Source: an uncultured Flavobacteriia bacterium (GTDB lineage Bacteria > Bacteroidota > Bacteroidia > Flavobacteriales_D > Crocinitomicaceae). From it: a DNA stretch of 64,000 bases. Shown piece after piece: positions 1 to 9,093 of this stretch. How positions within the stretch are numbered: position 1 is the first letter of the stretch; the number at the start of each line of letters is the position of its first letter. Below the pieces are notes generated by a model that was not told the origin of the DNA, did not search any database, and saw only the letters and a list, made by a program, of their open reading frames with translations. Location of the stretch: positions 1-64,000 of the forward strand of contig CAIQQH010000008.1 in the NCBI GenBank assembly GCA_903873915.1, in the 5' to 3' direction. The position numbers and the translations under genes were made by a program.

Positions 1-357
1 AGAATTTTCAGCCATTGCTTCTGCAAAGCGTTCATTGCCATTTACTCCATCGAGTGTTGTATCATCCTCAAAAAAATAGCGGTAAACGGGGTCGAGTCGT
101 TCGTAACGAAAATAATCTCTCGGATTCTTGCCTGAAAGTGTAAACAATTCATCGGCAAATTGAGGCATCGTAAAAACAGAAGGCCCCATATCGAACCTAT
201 ACCCTTGATTGCTTTCACTCGACAATTTTCCGCCTGGAAAAGAATTGGCTTCAAAAACGCTTACTCGATACCCCTTGTTTCGCATGCGAATCGAAGCCGC
301 TAAGCCAGAAACTCCTGAACCAATTACAGCACAACTTTTTCCATTTTCCTTTATCAT
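1..357 (-). CDS. Phytoene desaturase-like FAD-dependent oxidoreductase, N-terminal part (truncated by window edge)
   Basis: Reverse-strand translation from ATG at 357: MIKENGKSCAVIGSGVSGLAASIRMRNKGYRVSVFEANSFPGGKLSSESNQGYRFDMGPSVFTMP; dinucleotide-binding GxGxxG and CrtI-like FDxGPSxFTMP. Confidence 0.85.
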   Translation of the reverse strand, partial: MIKENGKSCAVIGSGVSGLAASIRMRNKGYRVSVFEANSFPGGKLSSESNQGYRFDMGPSVFTMPQFADELFTLSGKNPRDYFRYERLDPVYRYFFEDDTTLDGVNGNERFAEAMAENS

Positions 358-424
358 CTTTTACACTTTACACTTATCACTATAAAAAATGAATGTGAAA
401 AAAGTTCCTCAAAAGGACTAAATT

Positions 425-2476
425 CTATTTGGATTGATCTAATTTTCGCACCATAGTTAAGATGGTCGCTAGGGCCACAGTCTCCCCCGTCTCGTCGTAG
501 ACATCGACCAAGAACTTCACTATACCTTTGGCGATATCGTCTTCAGAGCGTTTTTCTTGGTCCACTTTTTCTTTCACGGTAAATCGAACACCAAGTGTTG
601 CTCCAGGATATACAGGCTTCGTAAAACGTGCTTCGTCTAGGCCATAGTTCAACAAAACGGGGCCTTTCTTCGGGTCAACAAACAATCCAGCCGCCTTAGA
701 CAAAACGAAATATCCATGTGCCACGCGGCGTTCAAAAATGGTTCCTTCCAAAGAGGTGGCATCCATGTGGGCATAGAAATTATCTCCGGAAACATTGGCG
801 AAATTGACAATGTCTGCATCTGTCACTGTATGTTTGTGAGTAAACACGGTCTCACCAATAAGCAACTCTTCGAAGTGCTTTCTAAACACATGAGGATTTG
901 CCTCAGGCATTTCTGCGCCCACTTGAAATTGCTGTGTAATCATTGTAATTGTTGTTGGATGTCCTTGAATTGCTGTACGTTGCAAGTAATGGAGAACACC
1001 ACGCTTTCCACCCATTTCTTCACCTCCGCCTGCACGACCTGGACCACCATGTGTTAACAATGGCATCGGCGAACCGTGTCCCGTACTTTCTTTGGCGCAA
1101 TCTTTATTGAGCACCAAAATGCGTCCATGCATACTAGCGGCGTTCACGACATATTCCATTGCTTCCTCATCACTTGGCGTCACGATAGATGATACCAAAG
1201 ACCCTTTCCCCATTTTTGCTAATAAAATCGCCTCATCCAAATTCTTATACGGCATTACCGTTGCCACAGGTCCGAATGCTTCTATTTCGTGCACATCCGT
1301 TTGATTGAATGGATCATTGTTTCGGAATAAAATTGGAGAGAAAAATGCACCTGCATTCGCATCTGCTCCAATGACTTCGCACTGATTGACATCACCATAA
1401 ACAATGGATTGCGATTTAGCTAAAAGCTCAACACTTGCACGTACACGTTCCACTTGAAGTTTAGAGATCAAGGCACCCATTCTCACACCTTCTACCGAAG
1501 GGTCGCCAATTTTCGTGCTTGCCAATCGCGCTGCAATCGCTTTTTCAACTTCATCGATTCGGTCTTCAGGGACAATGATTCTTCGAATAGCAGTACATTT
1601 CTGGCCTGCTTTGATTGTAATTTCTTTAACGGTTTCTTTAATGAACAAATCAAATTCCACTGTTCCAAGAACAGCTTTTTCACCTAAAATCGTAGCATTC
1701 AAAGAGTCTGCTTCTAAATTAAAGGAAACACTTTCCGCTGCTATTCTTGGATGAGCCTTCAGCATCTTTCCCGTTACCGCACTGCCCGTAAAGGTAACCA
1801 CATCCTCCGACGATACATGGTCGATAATTCCACGGCCAAGACCACAAATCAATTGCAAGGAACCTTCCGGCAAGATTTTAGAATCAATGATGTCGCGCAC
1901 AACAACCTCAGTCAAGAAGCAGGTAAATTCAGATGGCTTAACGATGGCTGGAACCCCAGCCATTAAGTTCACTGCAATTTTCTCCAACATCCCCCAAACA
2001 GGAAAATTGAAGGCATTTATGTGAATGGCTACACCCTCACGAGGGACCATGATGTGGTGACCGATAAAAGTTCCATTCTTCGACAAAGGTGCAGCAACAC
2101 CATCTACATAATAGGGAAGATCTGGAAATTGTCGACGCAAAGAAGCGTTTGAGAACAAGTTCCCTATTCCACCTTCAATATCAATCCATGAATCAACCCG
2201 AGTGGCGCCTGTCCAAGCACTAACCTGGTAGTATTTTTCCTTTTTTTCCATCAGGTACAGAGCAAGTGCTTTCAACATTCTTCCCCTTTCCTGAAATGTC
2301 ATTTTACGCAACGTAAAACCTCCTGTTCGCTTCGCATAGTCAGAAATGTCCGAAAAATCAAGCCCTGCGCTCGATACATCACCTATTTTCTGACCATTGA
2401 TTGCATTGAACAATTCAGTTTCTACTCCTGTCCCGTCAGTCCATTGACCTAAGACATAATTTTGATAGCGTTGCAT
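425..2476 (-). CDS. paaZ: Bifunctional aldehyde dehydrogenase / MaoC-like enoyl-CoA hydratase (PaaZ-like, phenylacetate degradation)
   Basis: 683 aa; ALDH domain (VTFTGSAVTGK, GQKCTAIRRI) followed by C-terminal MaoC hotdog (NFANVSGDNFYAHMD, RVAHGYF). Confidence 0.9.
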   Translation of the reverse strand: MQRYQNYVLGQWTDGTGVETELFNAINGQKIGDVSSAGLDFSDISDYAKRTGGFTLRKMTFQERGRMLKALALYLMEKKEKYYQVSAWTGATRVDSWIDIEGGIGNLFSNASLRRQFPDLPYYVDGVAAPLSKNGTFIGHHIMVPREGVAIHINAFNFPVWGMLEKIAVNLMAGVPAIVKPSEFTCFLTEVVVRDIIDSKILPEGSLQLICGLGRGIIDHVSSEDVVTFTGSAVTGKMLKAHPRIAAESVSFNLEADSLNATILGEKAVLGTVEFDLFIKETVKEITIKAGQKCTAIRRIIVPEDRIDEVEKAIAARLASTKIGDPSVEGVRMGALISKLQVERVRASVELLAKSQSIVYGDVNQCEVIGADANAGAFFSPILFRNNDPFNQTDVHEIEAFGPVATVMPYKNLDEAILLAKMGKGSLVSSIVTPSDEEAMEYVVNAASMHGRILVLNKDCAKESTGHGSPMPLLTHGGPGRAGGGEEMGGKRGVLHYLQRTAIQGHPTTITMITQQFQVGAEMPEANPHVFRKHFEELLIGETVFTHKHTVTDADIVNFANVSGDNFYAHMDATSLEGTIFERRVAHGYFVLSKAAGLFVDPKKGPVLLNYGLDEARFTKPVYPGATLGVRFTVKEKVDQEKRSEDDIAKGIVKFLVDVYDETGETVALATILTMVRKLDQSK

Positions 2477-2636
2477 GTTCTAAAATTTAAAGGTTAAAAA
2501 TAAAGAATGTAGGGGAATAAGAGCGCATAAAAGATAAGGAATAAACGCAGAATTAAACAATTCAACAAATCAACTTTCAGCAAAAATTAAATCCATTTAT
2601 CTCAAGTAAAGTGACTAATTTAAGGCCATTAATTAA

Positions 2637-4460
2637 TTGATAATGAATCGGATTGTCTTACTACTCCTGTGCTTGTTAAGCATGGTGGCCCAAAGTCAGG
2701 ATGACCTAGGACAATTGATTGATGATGGATCTAATGTTCGCCTTTCAACCAAAACAAGGATAAACGCCTTACACAGAGCGGCAGATTTGATGACAAACTC
2801 AAATCCAGACAGCTCTTACATTCTCTTAGACTCAGCATTATCATTAATTACTAGAGCTACAAGCAGTGAGTTTCGACAAGCCAACCATTTGATTCGAGCG
2901 AAAATCTTTCTCATCCAAGGTGTTTACCCCAAGGCATTGGATTACGCCCAAAAGTCATTGAAATTATCCGAAAAGTTGAAAAATAAACGACTTGTTTCGG
3001 ACTGCTACAGTGTAATTGGTCAAATTTTCGAACGTAAAGAAAACAATACAAAAGCCGCCGAATACCATAAAAAAGGCTTGCGAATTAATCGAGAACTTGG
3101 AGATTCAATACGCATTTCCAACTCTCTAAGTTTGCTTGGAAACATTTATGGCGCGACAAAACAATTTAAGGTCGCACTTCGGTTTTACCGCGAAAGTTTA
3201 AGCTACATCGATAGCAAAAAGAATGCTGAACAAGCTGGAATTGCTTATGGAAACATTGGATATGTCAATTATCAACAAGGTCTTGAAGCACTCAAGAAAA
3301 AAAAGGATGCATCGAATTATTTCGCACAAGCTCTAGACGCATCACATCAAGCCAAATCTATTTTTCAATCCATTCATAACCGTCGATTTCAAATTATTGC
3401 AGAACTAAATATAGGACTTATTTACAATGAACTTAAGGATTTCACTACGGCAAAAAAATGGTGCATTTCAGCGTACAACACAGCAGCTGAGTTAAAGATT
3501 CCACCGCTAGAAAGAGATGCATGTGATTGCCTTTACAAGAGCAATAAAGCACTTAACAAGTACAATGAGGCATTGAACTATTTCGAAATTTACAAAACCT
3601 TGAGCGACTCCATTGAGAATCTAGACAATGAGCGTTCAATGGTAGAAAAAGAGTTGAACTTCAATTATGAAAAGGAGCAATTGGCGGATAGTTTACAATA
3701 TGCTCAAAAGGAAATCGTCGCTGAATCGCGTATTCAAAGACAGCAAATTGGACTCATCTCATCAGCCGGGATATTGTTGCTTATTATCGTGCTGATGGTT
3801 GTTGTAATACGCGGAAAGAAAAGGTCTGACGAGTTATTGTTGAACATATTACCTTATGAAACAGCTCAAGAACTCAAGAAAAAAGGGCAGGCAGAAACAA
3901 AGAATTTCGAGAATGTAACGGTACTTTTTACTGACTTCAAAGGATTTACTACCATTTCTGAAATACTTACACCAAAGGAATTGATCACTGAAATAGATAC
4001 CTGTTTTAAAGGAATAGACCGCATCATGTCAAAATATGCTATTGAAAAAATTAAAACCATTGGAGATGCTTACATGGCTGCGGGTGGACTTCCAAAAGAA
4101 AATACGACTCACCCAATTGATGTCGTGATGGCTGCCGAGGAGATTCTACTATTAATGGCTGAACTCAAGCGAGAGCGCATTGAAAAGAACTTGCCCTATT
4201 TTGACATTCGCATTGGTATTCATTCAGGACCTGTAATTGCAGGTATTGTTGGCATCAAGAAATTCTCATATGACATATGGGGAGACACGGTGAACACTGC
4301 TTCGCGCATGGAGAGTAGCGGAGAAGTGAATCGAATCAATCTCTCGGGAGCCACACATGAATTGATAAAGGACCTTTATGAATGTGAATACCGCGGGAAA
4401 GTCGAAGCAAAAAACAAAGGGAAAATTGACATGTACTTTCTCAAAAAGAGAATCAGTTAG
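2637..4460 (+). CDS. TPR-repeat, membrane-anchored class III adenylate cyclase
   Basis: Signal peptide, multiple TPRs, TM helix (GLISSAGILLLIIVLMVVVI), cyclase domain VTVLFTDFKGFT...EKIKTIGDAYMAAGGL...YDIWGDTVNTASRMES. Confidence 0.9.
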   Translation: MIMNRIVLLLLCLLSMVAQSQDDLGQLIDDGSNVRLSTKTRINALHRAADLMTNSNPDSSYILLDSALSLITRATSSEFRQANHLIRAKIFLIQGVYPKALDYAQKSLKLSEKLKNKRLVSDCYSVIGQIFERKENNTKAAEYHKKGLRINRELGDSIRISNSLSLLGNIYGATKQFKVALRFYRESLSYIDSKKNAEQAGIAYGNIGYVNYQQGLEALKKKKDASNYFAQALDASHQAKSIFQSIHNRRFQIIAELNIGLIYNELKDFTTAKKWCISAYNTAAELKIPPLERDACDCLYKSNKALNKYNEALNYFEIYKTLSDSIENLDNERSMVEKELNFNYEKEQLADSLQYAQKEIVAESRIQRQQIGLISSAGILLLIIVLMVVVIRGKKRSDELLLNILPYETAQELKKKGQAETKNFENVTVLFTDFKGFTTISEILTPKELITEIDTCFKGIDRIMSKYAIEKIKTIGDAYMAAGGLPKENTTHPIDVVMAAEEILLLMAELKRERIEKNLPYFDIRIGIHSGPVIAGIVGIKKFSYDIWGDTVNTASRMESSGEVNRINLSGATHELIKDLYECEYRGKVEAKNKGKIDMYFLKKRIS

Positions 4461-4469
4461 CTCCCTAAT

Positions 4470-5462
4470 CTACACAAAAACAAACTCCTCCTCATGCCTA
4501 CTGATGTAGTCGAGCAACTCCATTACTTCTTGAAAATCTGTTGAGGTAACCAACTTCATGCGGAAATCTTTAAAATGTGAGATCCCTTTAAAGTAATTGG
4601 TATAATGTCGCTTCATCTCAGCTATACCTAGCACCTCACCTTTCCAGTTCACTGACATTTGAAGGTGGTCACGTGCTGCATCTACACGTTCTTTCAGCCC
4701 TGGTGCGGCTAAGTGTGTGCCTGTGGCCATAAAATGTTTGATTTCATTGAAGACCCAAGGGTAACCGATGCTCGCGCGACCAATCATGATTCCGTCTACA
4801 CCATAGCGCTGTCTGTATTCAACTGCTTTTTCCGGAGTATCTATATCTCCATTTCCAAAAACAGGAATGCGCATACGCTGATTGTTCTTTACCTCTCCAA
4901 TCAAGGTCCAATCTGCATCGCCCTTATACATTTGTTTGCGCGTGCGTCCATGAATTGAAATTGCCTCAATACCAACATCTTGCAAGCGTTCAGCAGTTTC
5001 CAAAATGTATTTGGTGTCATCGTCCCAACCGAGTCGAGTTTTAACAGTGACGGGCAGATTGGTAGCGTTCACAATTTCTTGTGTCATCCTTACCATCTTT
5101 GGAATATCTTGTAAAATTCCAGCACCGGCACCTTTACATGCGACCTTCTTGACAGGACAGCCGTAGTTGATATCGATAATGTCAGGATTGACCTTTTCGA
5201 TAATCTCGGCCGCTTGCCTCATGCTTTCTATCTCTGATCCAAAAATTTGAATGCCAACAGGACGTTCATATTCAAAAATATCCAGCTTTTGCACACTCTT
5301 CACCGCATCTCGGATGAGACCCTCTGAAGAAATAAATTCCGTGTACATCAAATCCGCGCCATTCTTTTTGCACAAAGCACGAAATGGTGGATCACTCACA
5401 TCCTCCATCGGCGCAAGCAACAAAGGAAATTCTCCCAATTCTATGTTACGGATTTTTACCAC
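4470..5462 (-). CDS. dusB: tRNA-dihydrouridine synthase, DusB-type
   Basis: 330 aa; LLAPMEDVSDPPFRALCKKNGADLMYTEF, DINYGCPVKKV, PVTVKTRLGWDD; GTG start. Confidence 0.93.
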   Translation of the reverse strand: MVKIRNIELGEFPLLLAPMEDVSDPPFRALCKKNGADLMYTEFISSEGLIRDAVKSVQKLDIFEYERPVGIQIFGSEIESMRQAAEIIEKVNPDIIDINYGCPVKKVACKGAGAGILQDIPKMVRMTQEIVNATNLPVTVKTRLGWDDDTKYILETAERLQDVGIEAISIHGRTRKQMYKGDADWTLIGEVKNNQRMRIPVFGNGDIDTPEKAVEYRQRYGVDGIMIGRASIGYPWVFNEIKHFMATGTHLAAPGLKERVDAARDHLQMSVNWKGEVLGIAEMKRHYTNYFKGISHFKDFRMKLVTSTDFQEVMELLDYISRHEEEFVFV

Positions 5463-5466
5463 GGTG

Positions 5467-5474
5467 CAAAGATA
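5467..5474 (-). promoter_or_regulatory. Bacteroidota -7 box (TATCTTTG) for dusB
   Basis: TATCTTTG on minus strand 4 nt before the GTG start. Confidence 0.5.
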
Positions 5475-5497
5475 CGGTTTGGATTTCAGGACATCAA

Positions 5498-5670
5498 GAT
5501 TTTAAGACAAAAGACTCGTCAGCCGCAGCTGACTGAAAGACGAAGGACAAAAGACCTTAACCATACTTCGGTGGCTGAGGTTCCGAAGGAAGTCTCGAAG
5601 TCACCGGTTGGATTTTAAGACAAAAGACTCGTCAGCCGCAGCTGACTGAAAGACAAAGGACAAAAGACTC
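5498..5670. repeat. Two direct copies (period 113 bp) of a ~57-bp intergenic repeat GATTTTAAGACAAAAGACTCGTCAGCCGCAGCTGACTGAAAGAC(G/A)AAGGACAAAAGAC
   Basis: Copies start at 5498 and 5611, nearly identical; each contains the inverted motif GTCAGC-cgca-GCTGAC. Confidence 0.85.
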
Positions 5671-5693
5671 AATTATGTTTCGGTGACTAAAGC

Positions 5694-5795
5694 AAAAAAG
5701 GAGCACTCAATTGTACTCCTTCTCGTTACCTAACCTAAACCTAACTAAACTACTGCTGTCTATGAATTCCGGGAACCACCCCGGGTGTTTTATGA
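5694..5795 (-). ncRNA. Candidate small RNA, copy 1
   Basis: Upstream TATCTTTG (5805-5798); hairpin CCGGG-GTGGTT-CCCGG; linker AGCAGTAGTTTAGTTAGGTTTAGGTTAGGTAAC; terminator GGAGTAC-AATTGA-GTGCTCC-TTTTTT; homologous to copy at 8790-8886. Confidence 0.7.
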
Positions 5796-5928
5796 TTCAA
5801 AGATATCGTCAGGTTTAGAGTGTGGGAAAGAAATAGTTGTGCGACTGAAGCAGTTTCAGTAAAAGCGCTTAGTTCTTCTACGTAGTTCTACTTATCAGAA
5901 GTCACCTTAAGTGGTTTCTTGGGATTGA

Positions 5929-6897
5929 TTAATGGTAGGAAACAAGATTTTTAGACTTTTCATCCCAAAGTTTTAGCGACAAACATCGGCGGATTTCTTT
6001 CCATTGGAGCGACGTTGTTTTGGGATTTTGAAGAATTGGAACATCACGCATCACTTCAGGTAAACGATAGAAGGGTATTCGCGCGTTGATGTGATGAATA
6101 TGATGGTAACCGATATTCCCCGTAAACCAATGCATGATGCGATTTGTCTTCATAAAACTTGACGATTCCATGGCTGCATCAATGTAGCTCCATTGCTCAT
6201 CGGACATATACCTTGCTGTTGGAAAATTGTGCTGGGCATAGAAAAGATATGCACCCAAGCCACCGGAGATAAAATGAGGAATCAAGGTAAAAAAGATACT
6301 TGTAGACCACCCGAAATGAATGAAAATAAATACATGAAGAGTGAAATAGAAACTCAAGGCAAAAATGGCTTCTTTGTTTTTAGAAAAACTTACAATCAAT
6401 GGGTGAATGCACATCCCGACGAGAAAAGAAAAGATGAACCCATTAACAATCACGAAAGGATGTCGGATAAACATATACTGACGCTGCTGTTGTGCATTGA
6501 GTTCTTGGAAACGACCTAAGGTAAACATCGGATAGGATCCAATTCCTGATTTAAACAACTTTGAATTGTGATCATGGTGATAATTGTGGGACCTGCGCCA
6601 AACAACTTTCGGACACAACACATAGTACCCAAAAATAGAAAATAGAACTGTCGCGATTCTATTTTCTTTTAAAATTGCGAGATGTAAATAATCGTGGTAA
6701 ATGACAAACATGCGAACGATCAGTAAACCACAGAGTATACTTAGTGGAAGTTTAATACTCCAATGTAAATGCATGGTTAATGCGACTAAATTCGCAATCA
6801 AGAGCAACAAGGTGGAGAGCGTTAGCCACCAACTTTTCAATCGATTTTCGTGCGCGTATGCTGCGGTTATAGCCAACAGGTCTTCGTTCGTTTTCAT
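5929..6897 (-). CDS. Membrane fatty acid desaturase
   Basis: 322 aa; His boxes HDYLH, HNYHH, HHIHH; multiple TM helices. Confidence 0.85.
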   Translation of the reverse strand: MKTNEDLLAITAAYAHENRLKSWWLTLSTLLLLIANLVALTMHLHWSIKLPLSILCGLLIVRMFVIYHDYLHLAILKENRIATVLFSIFGYYVLCPKVVWRRSHNYHHDHNSKLFKSGIGSYPMFTLGRFQELNAQQQRQYMFIRHPFVIVNGFIFSFLVGMCIHPLIVSFSKNKEAIFALSFYFTLHVFIFIHFGWSTSIFFTLIPHFISGGLGAYLFYAQHNFPTARYMSDEQWSYIDAAMESSSFMKTNRIMHWFTGNIGYHHIHHINARIPFYRLPEVMRDVPILQNPKTTSLQWKEIRRCLSLKLWDEKSKNLVSYH

Positions 6898-7982
6898 TGT
6901 ACAGTAATTGCAGTTTTTGAATTTTTGCTGAGCAATCGAAAATGCGAAATGACAGCAGAGATTAAATACTTTTTACTTCGGTATGGGTAATTGTATTTTT
7001 GACAGGTTTCAACCAAGATCTTGGTTAGCTCGGGATAATGGATATGGCAAATATGTGGGCACAAATGATGGATTACATGAAAATTAAACCCACCAAAAAG
7101 AGTCAAAATAAAAGGATTTGATTTACCAAAATCTGAAGCAGTCAAGACCTGATGGTAAGACCAACTGTGCGGCAGTTCATTGTTTTCATTCGGTTCTGGA
7201 AACTGAGCATCTTCACCAACATGTGTGCTTAAGAGTACAAAAGTGATGACCAAACTTCCAAGCACGGTTAAAAGAAAAAATGCAGAGAGTGCAAAAAGCC
7301 AACTCAACTTTAATACTAGGACAGGTAAAACAATAAATTGAAACAAATAGAACAATTTAAAAAAGATCATTTGTACCAATTGTTTTTTGGGATAATTGCT
7401 ATTGTCGAATACGCCAATTCTTTTGGAAAAAGCATCTTTGAAATCCCGGTATAATACCCATCGGAAAATATAGAGCATATACACCACTGGCATGTATAGG
7501 TGCTGAAACCGATGGTATATACGATGCCTATCTTTGGGGAAAATTTTTACAACACTGGTCTGCTGAATATCAGAATCGTAATTCATAATGTTCGGATACA
7601 CATGGTGAGCACCCAAATGCCTATTGACCCAGTTGTATGAATTTGTTCCAAGGAGATCAAACACCATTAACAATGTTTGATTGTCTTTTCTTCGTTTGAA
7701 GATGGCATTGTGCGCGGCATCATGGCCTATGTTAAGACCTAAAAAGACAGACCATGCCCCAAGGAAGGCATAGAGTAAATAAATGAAAAAATGATTTCCA
7801 TCCACCCAAAAAATGGATAAATACCCTAAAATGTATAATAGCGTCATTAGCACTAGTTTCATTTTCATGGCATTGTTGGCGTAATGGGTGAGATTGTTTG
7901 ACTTGAAATAGTCGTCAATCCTTTCTTTTAGCTCATTCAGAAAATTCGAGTTCTCGCGAGAGAATGAAATGTTTTCTATCAT
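6894..7982 (-). CDS. Membrane fatty acid desaturase (acyl-CoA/lipid desaturase type)
   Basis: 362 aa; His boxes GHDAAH, HLGAHH, HVIHH; 4-bp overlap with downstream desaturase. Confidence 0.88.
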   Translation of the reverse strand: MIENISFSRENSNFLNELKERIDDYFKSNNLTHYANNAMKMKLVLMTLLYILGYLSIFWVDGNHFFIYLLYAFLGAWSVFLGLNIGHDAAHNAIFKRRKDNQTLLMVFDLLGTNSYNWVNRHLGAHHVYPNIMNYDSDIQQTSVVKIFPKDRHRIYHRFQHLYMPVVYMLYIFRWVLYRDFKDAFSKRIGVFDNSNYPKKQLVQMIFFKLFYLFQFIVLPVLVLKLSWLFALSAFFLLTVLGSLVITFVLLSTHVGEDAQFPEPNENNELPHSWSYHQVLTASDFGKSNPFILTLFGGFNFHVIHHLCPHICHIHYPELTKILVETCQKYNYPYRSKKYLISAVISHFRLLSKNSKTAITVQ

Positions 7983-8578
7983 AGTAATGTGCTTTTTGAT
8001 GCCGGTTCCCGTTTAAAAAACCAAACCGTTAAATCTGTGAATGGATGTTTCATTTCCGCATATTCGACATAGCCACTGGACTGGTACAACTTTCGTACAC
8101 GAGGAACTGTTGTTTCAATAAAGATGCACAAATCGGACTCGTCACTTGAAGCAAACATTTTGTGTTTGATTTCAAAAGCCGTTTTTGACGTTCGACGTTC
8201 CTTATCCGTTGCTACCAAAAGACCTAACAACCCATTTTTATGTCGGACAGATGCAATAATTTTCTGGTATTGAATGGCCTTTAATCCATTTCTGACGCCC
8301 GTGATAAATAAAAGAACATAGAGACGAAGAAAGATTAATCGCAGTGAAGTAACTTTTTGATTGACTTGAAAAAATAAGACTGCCCCATTTTGGTCACTTG
8401 TAATAAATGCACCTTTCTTGGCTTGAGATTCATAAAACAACAAACGGATAATCCATTTTCGTTGCTTTAGATTTGTAGGATCCTTTACCATCCAATAAAC
8501 GCCAAGTGAATCGATGAAGGCATCTTCTAAGATCTCAATCGCCCTTTGTGCATCATCCCGTGTCTGAACTAATTTCAT
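7979..8578 (-). CDS. GNAT-like N-acetyltransferase
   Basis: 199 aa; GLLVATDKERRTSKTAFEIKHKMF ... LCIFIETTVPRVRKLYQSSGYVEY; overlaps downstream desaturase by 4 bp. Confidence 0.65.
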   Translation of the reverse strand: MKLVQTRDDAQRAIEILEDAFIDSLGVYWMVKDPTNLKQRKWIIRLLFYESQAKKGAFITSDQNGAVLFFQVNQKVTSLRLIFLRLYVLLFITGVRNGLKAIQYQKIIASVRHKNGLLGLLVATDKERRTSKTAFEIKHKMFASSDESDLCIFIETTVPRVRKLYQSSGYVEYAEMKHPFTDLTVWFFKREPASKSTLL

Positions 8579-8789
8579 TTCAATGGTTTAAGTAATCAAT
8601 AGTACAGAGAATATAGTCCCCCGCATTACTGAATTGCGCCAACACAAAAATGACACTTGCGAATTACGCAACTAAATTTTCCAATGTTTTAATGATTTCA
8701 AAAAATTCAATCATGAAGGAAAAAACTACTTTCAACGAATTTGATTTTGAACCCATTGTCCTCAAGGCTGAATAAAATAGTTTAAAACT

Positions 8790-8886
8790 AAAAAAGGAGC
8801 ACTTGATGTACCCCTTTTTGTTACCTAACCTAAACCTAACTAAAACTACTGCTATGAAAAACGGGAACCACCCCGTTGTTCTGTGT
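8790..8886 (-). ncRNA. Candidate small RNA, copy 2
   Basis: Promoter TTG-N21-TATATTTG (8920-8889); hairpin ACGGG-GTGGTT-CCCGT; same linker; terminator GGGGTAC-ATCAA-GTGCTCC-TTTTTT. Confidence 0.72.
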
Positions 8887-9002
8887 ATCAAATATAGGGT
8901 GTGGAATGACGACATGTCAAGGATTTGACGTCGAAGCAGCTCACTTTCAGTAATCCTGCGTAATAGAACTACTTAGAACTACTTAGCATGGTGGATAAAA
9001 AC

Positions 9003-9034
9003 AAAAAAAGCGATAAAATCAATTTTACCGCTTC
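9003..9034 (-). terminator. Rho-independent terminator downstream of phnA-like gene
   Basis: AAGCGGTAAAATTGATTTTATCGCTTTTTTT on minus strand. Confidence 0.65.
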
Positions 9035-9093
9035 ACCATTCTTTTAGAAATTCTATTGTGGCATCTCGTTCAACAGTCTAAGGAATCACCGAA

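Noticed and set aside
8664-8915. 83-aa ORF covering sRNA copy 2
   Set aside because: Copy 1 does not preserve the reading frame, and conservation follows RNA structure and terminator rather than codons.
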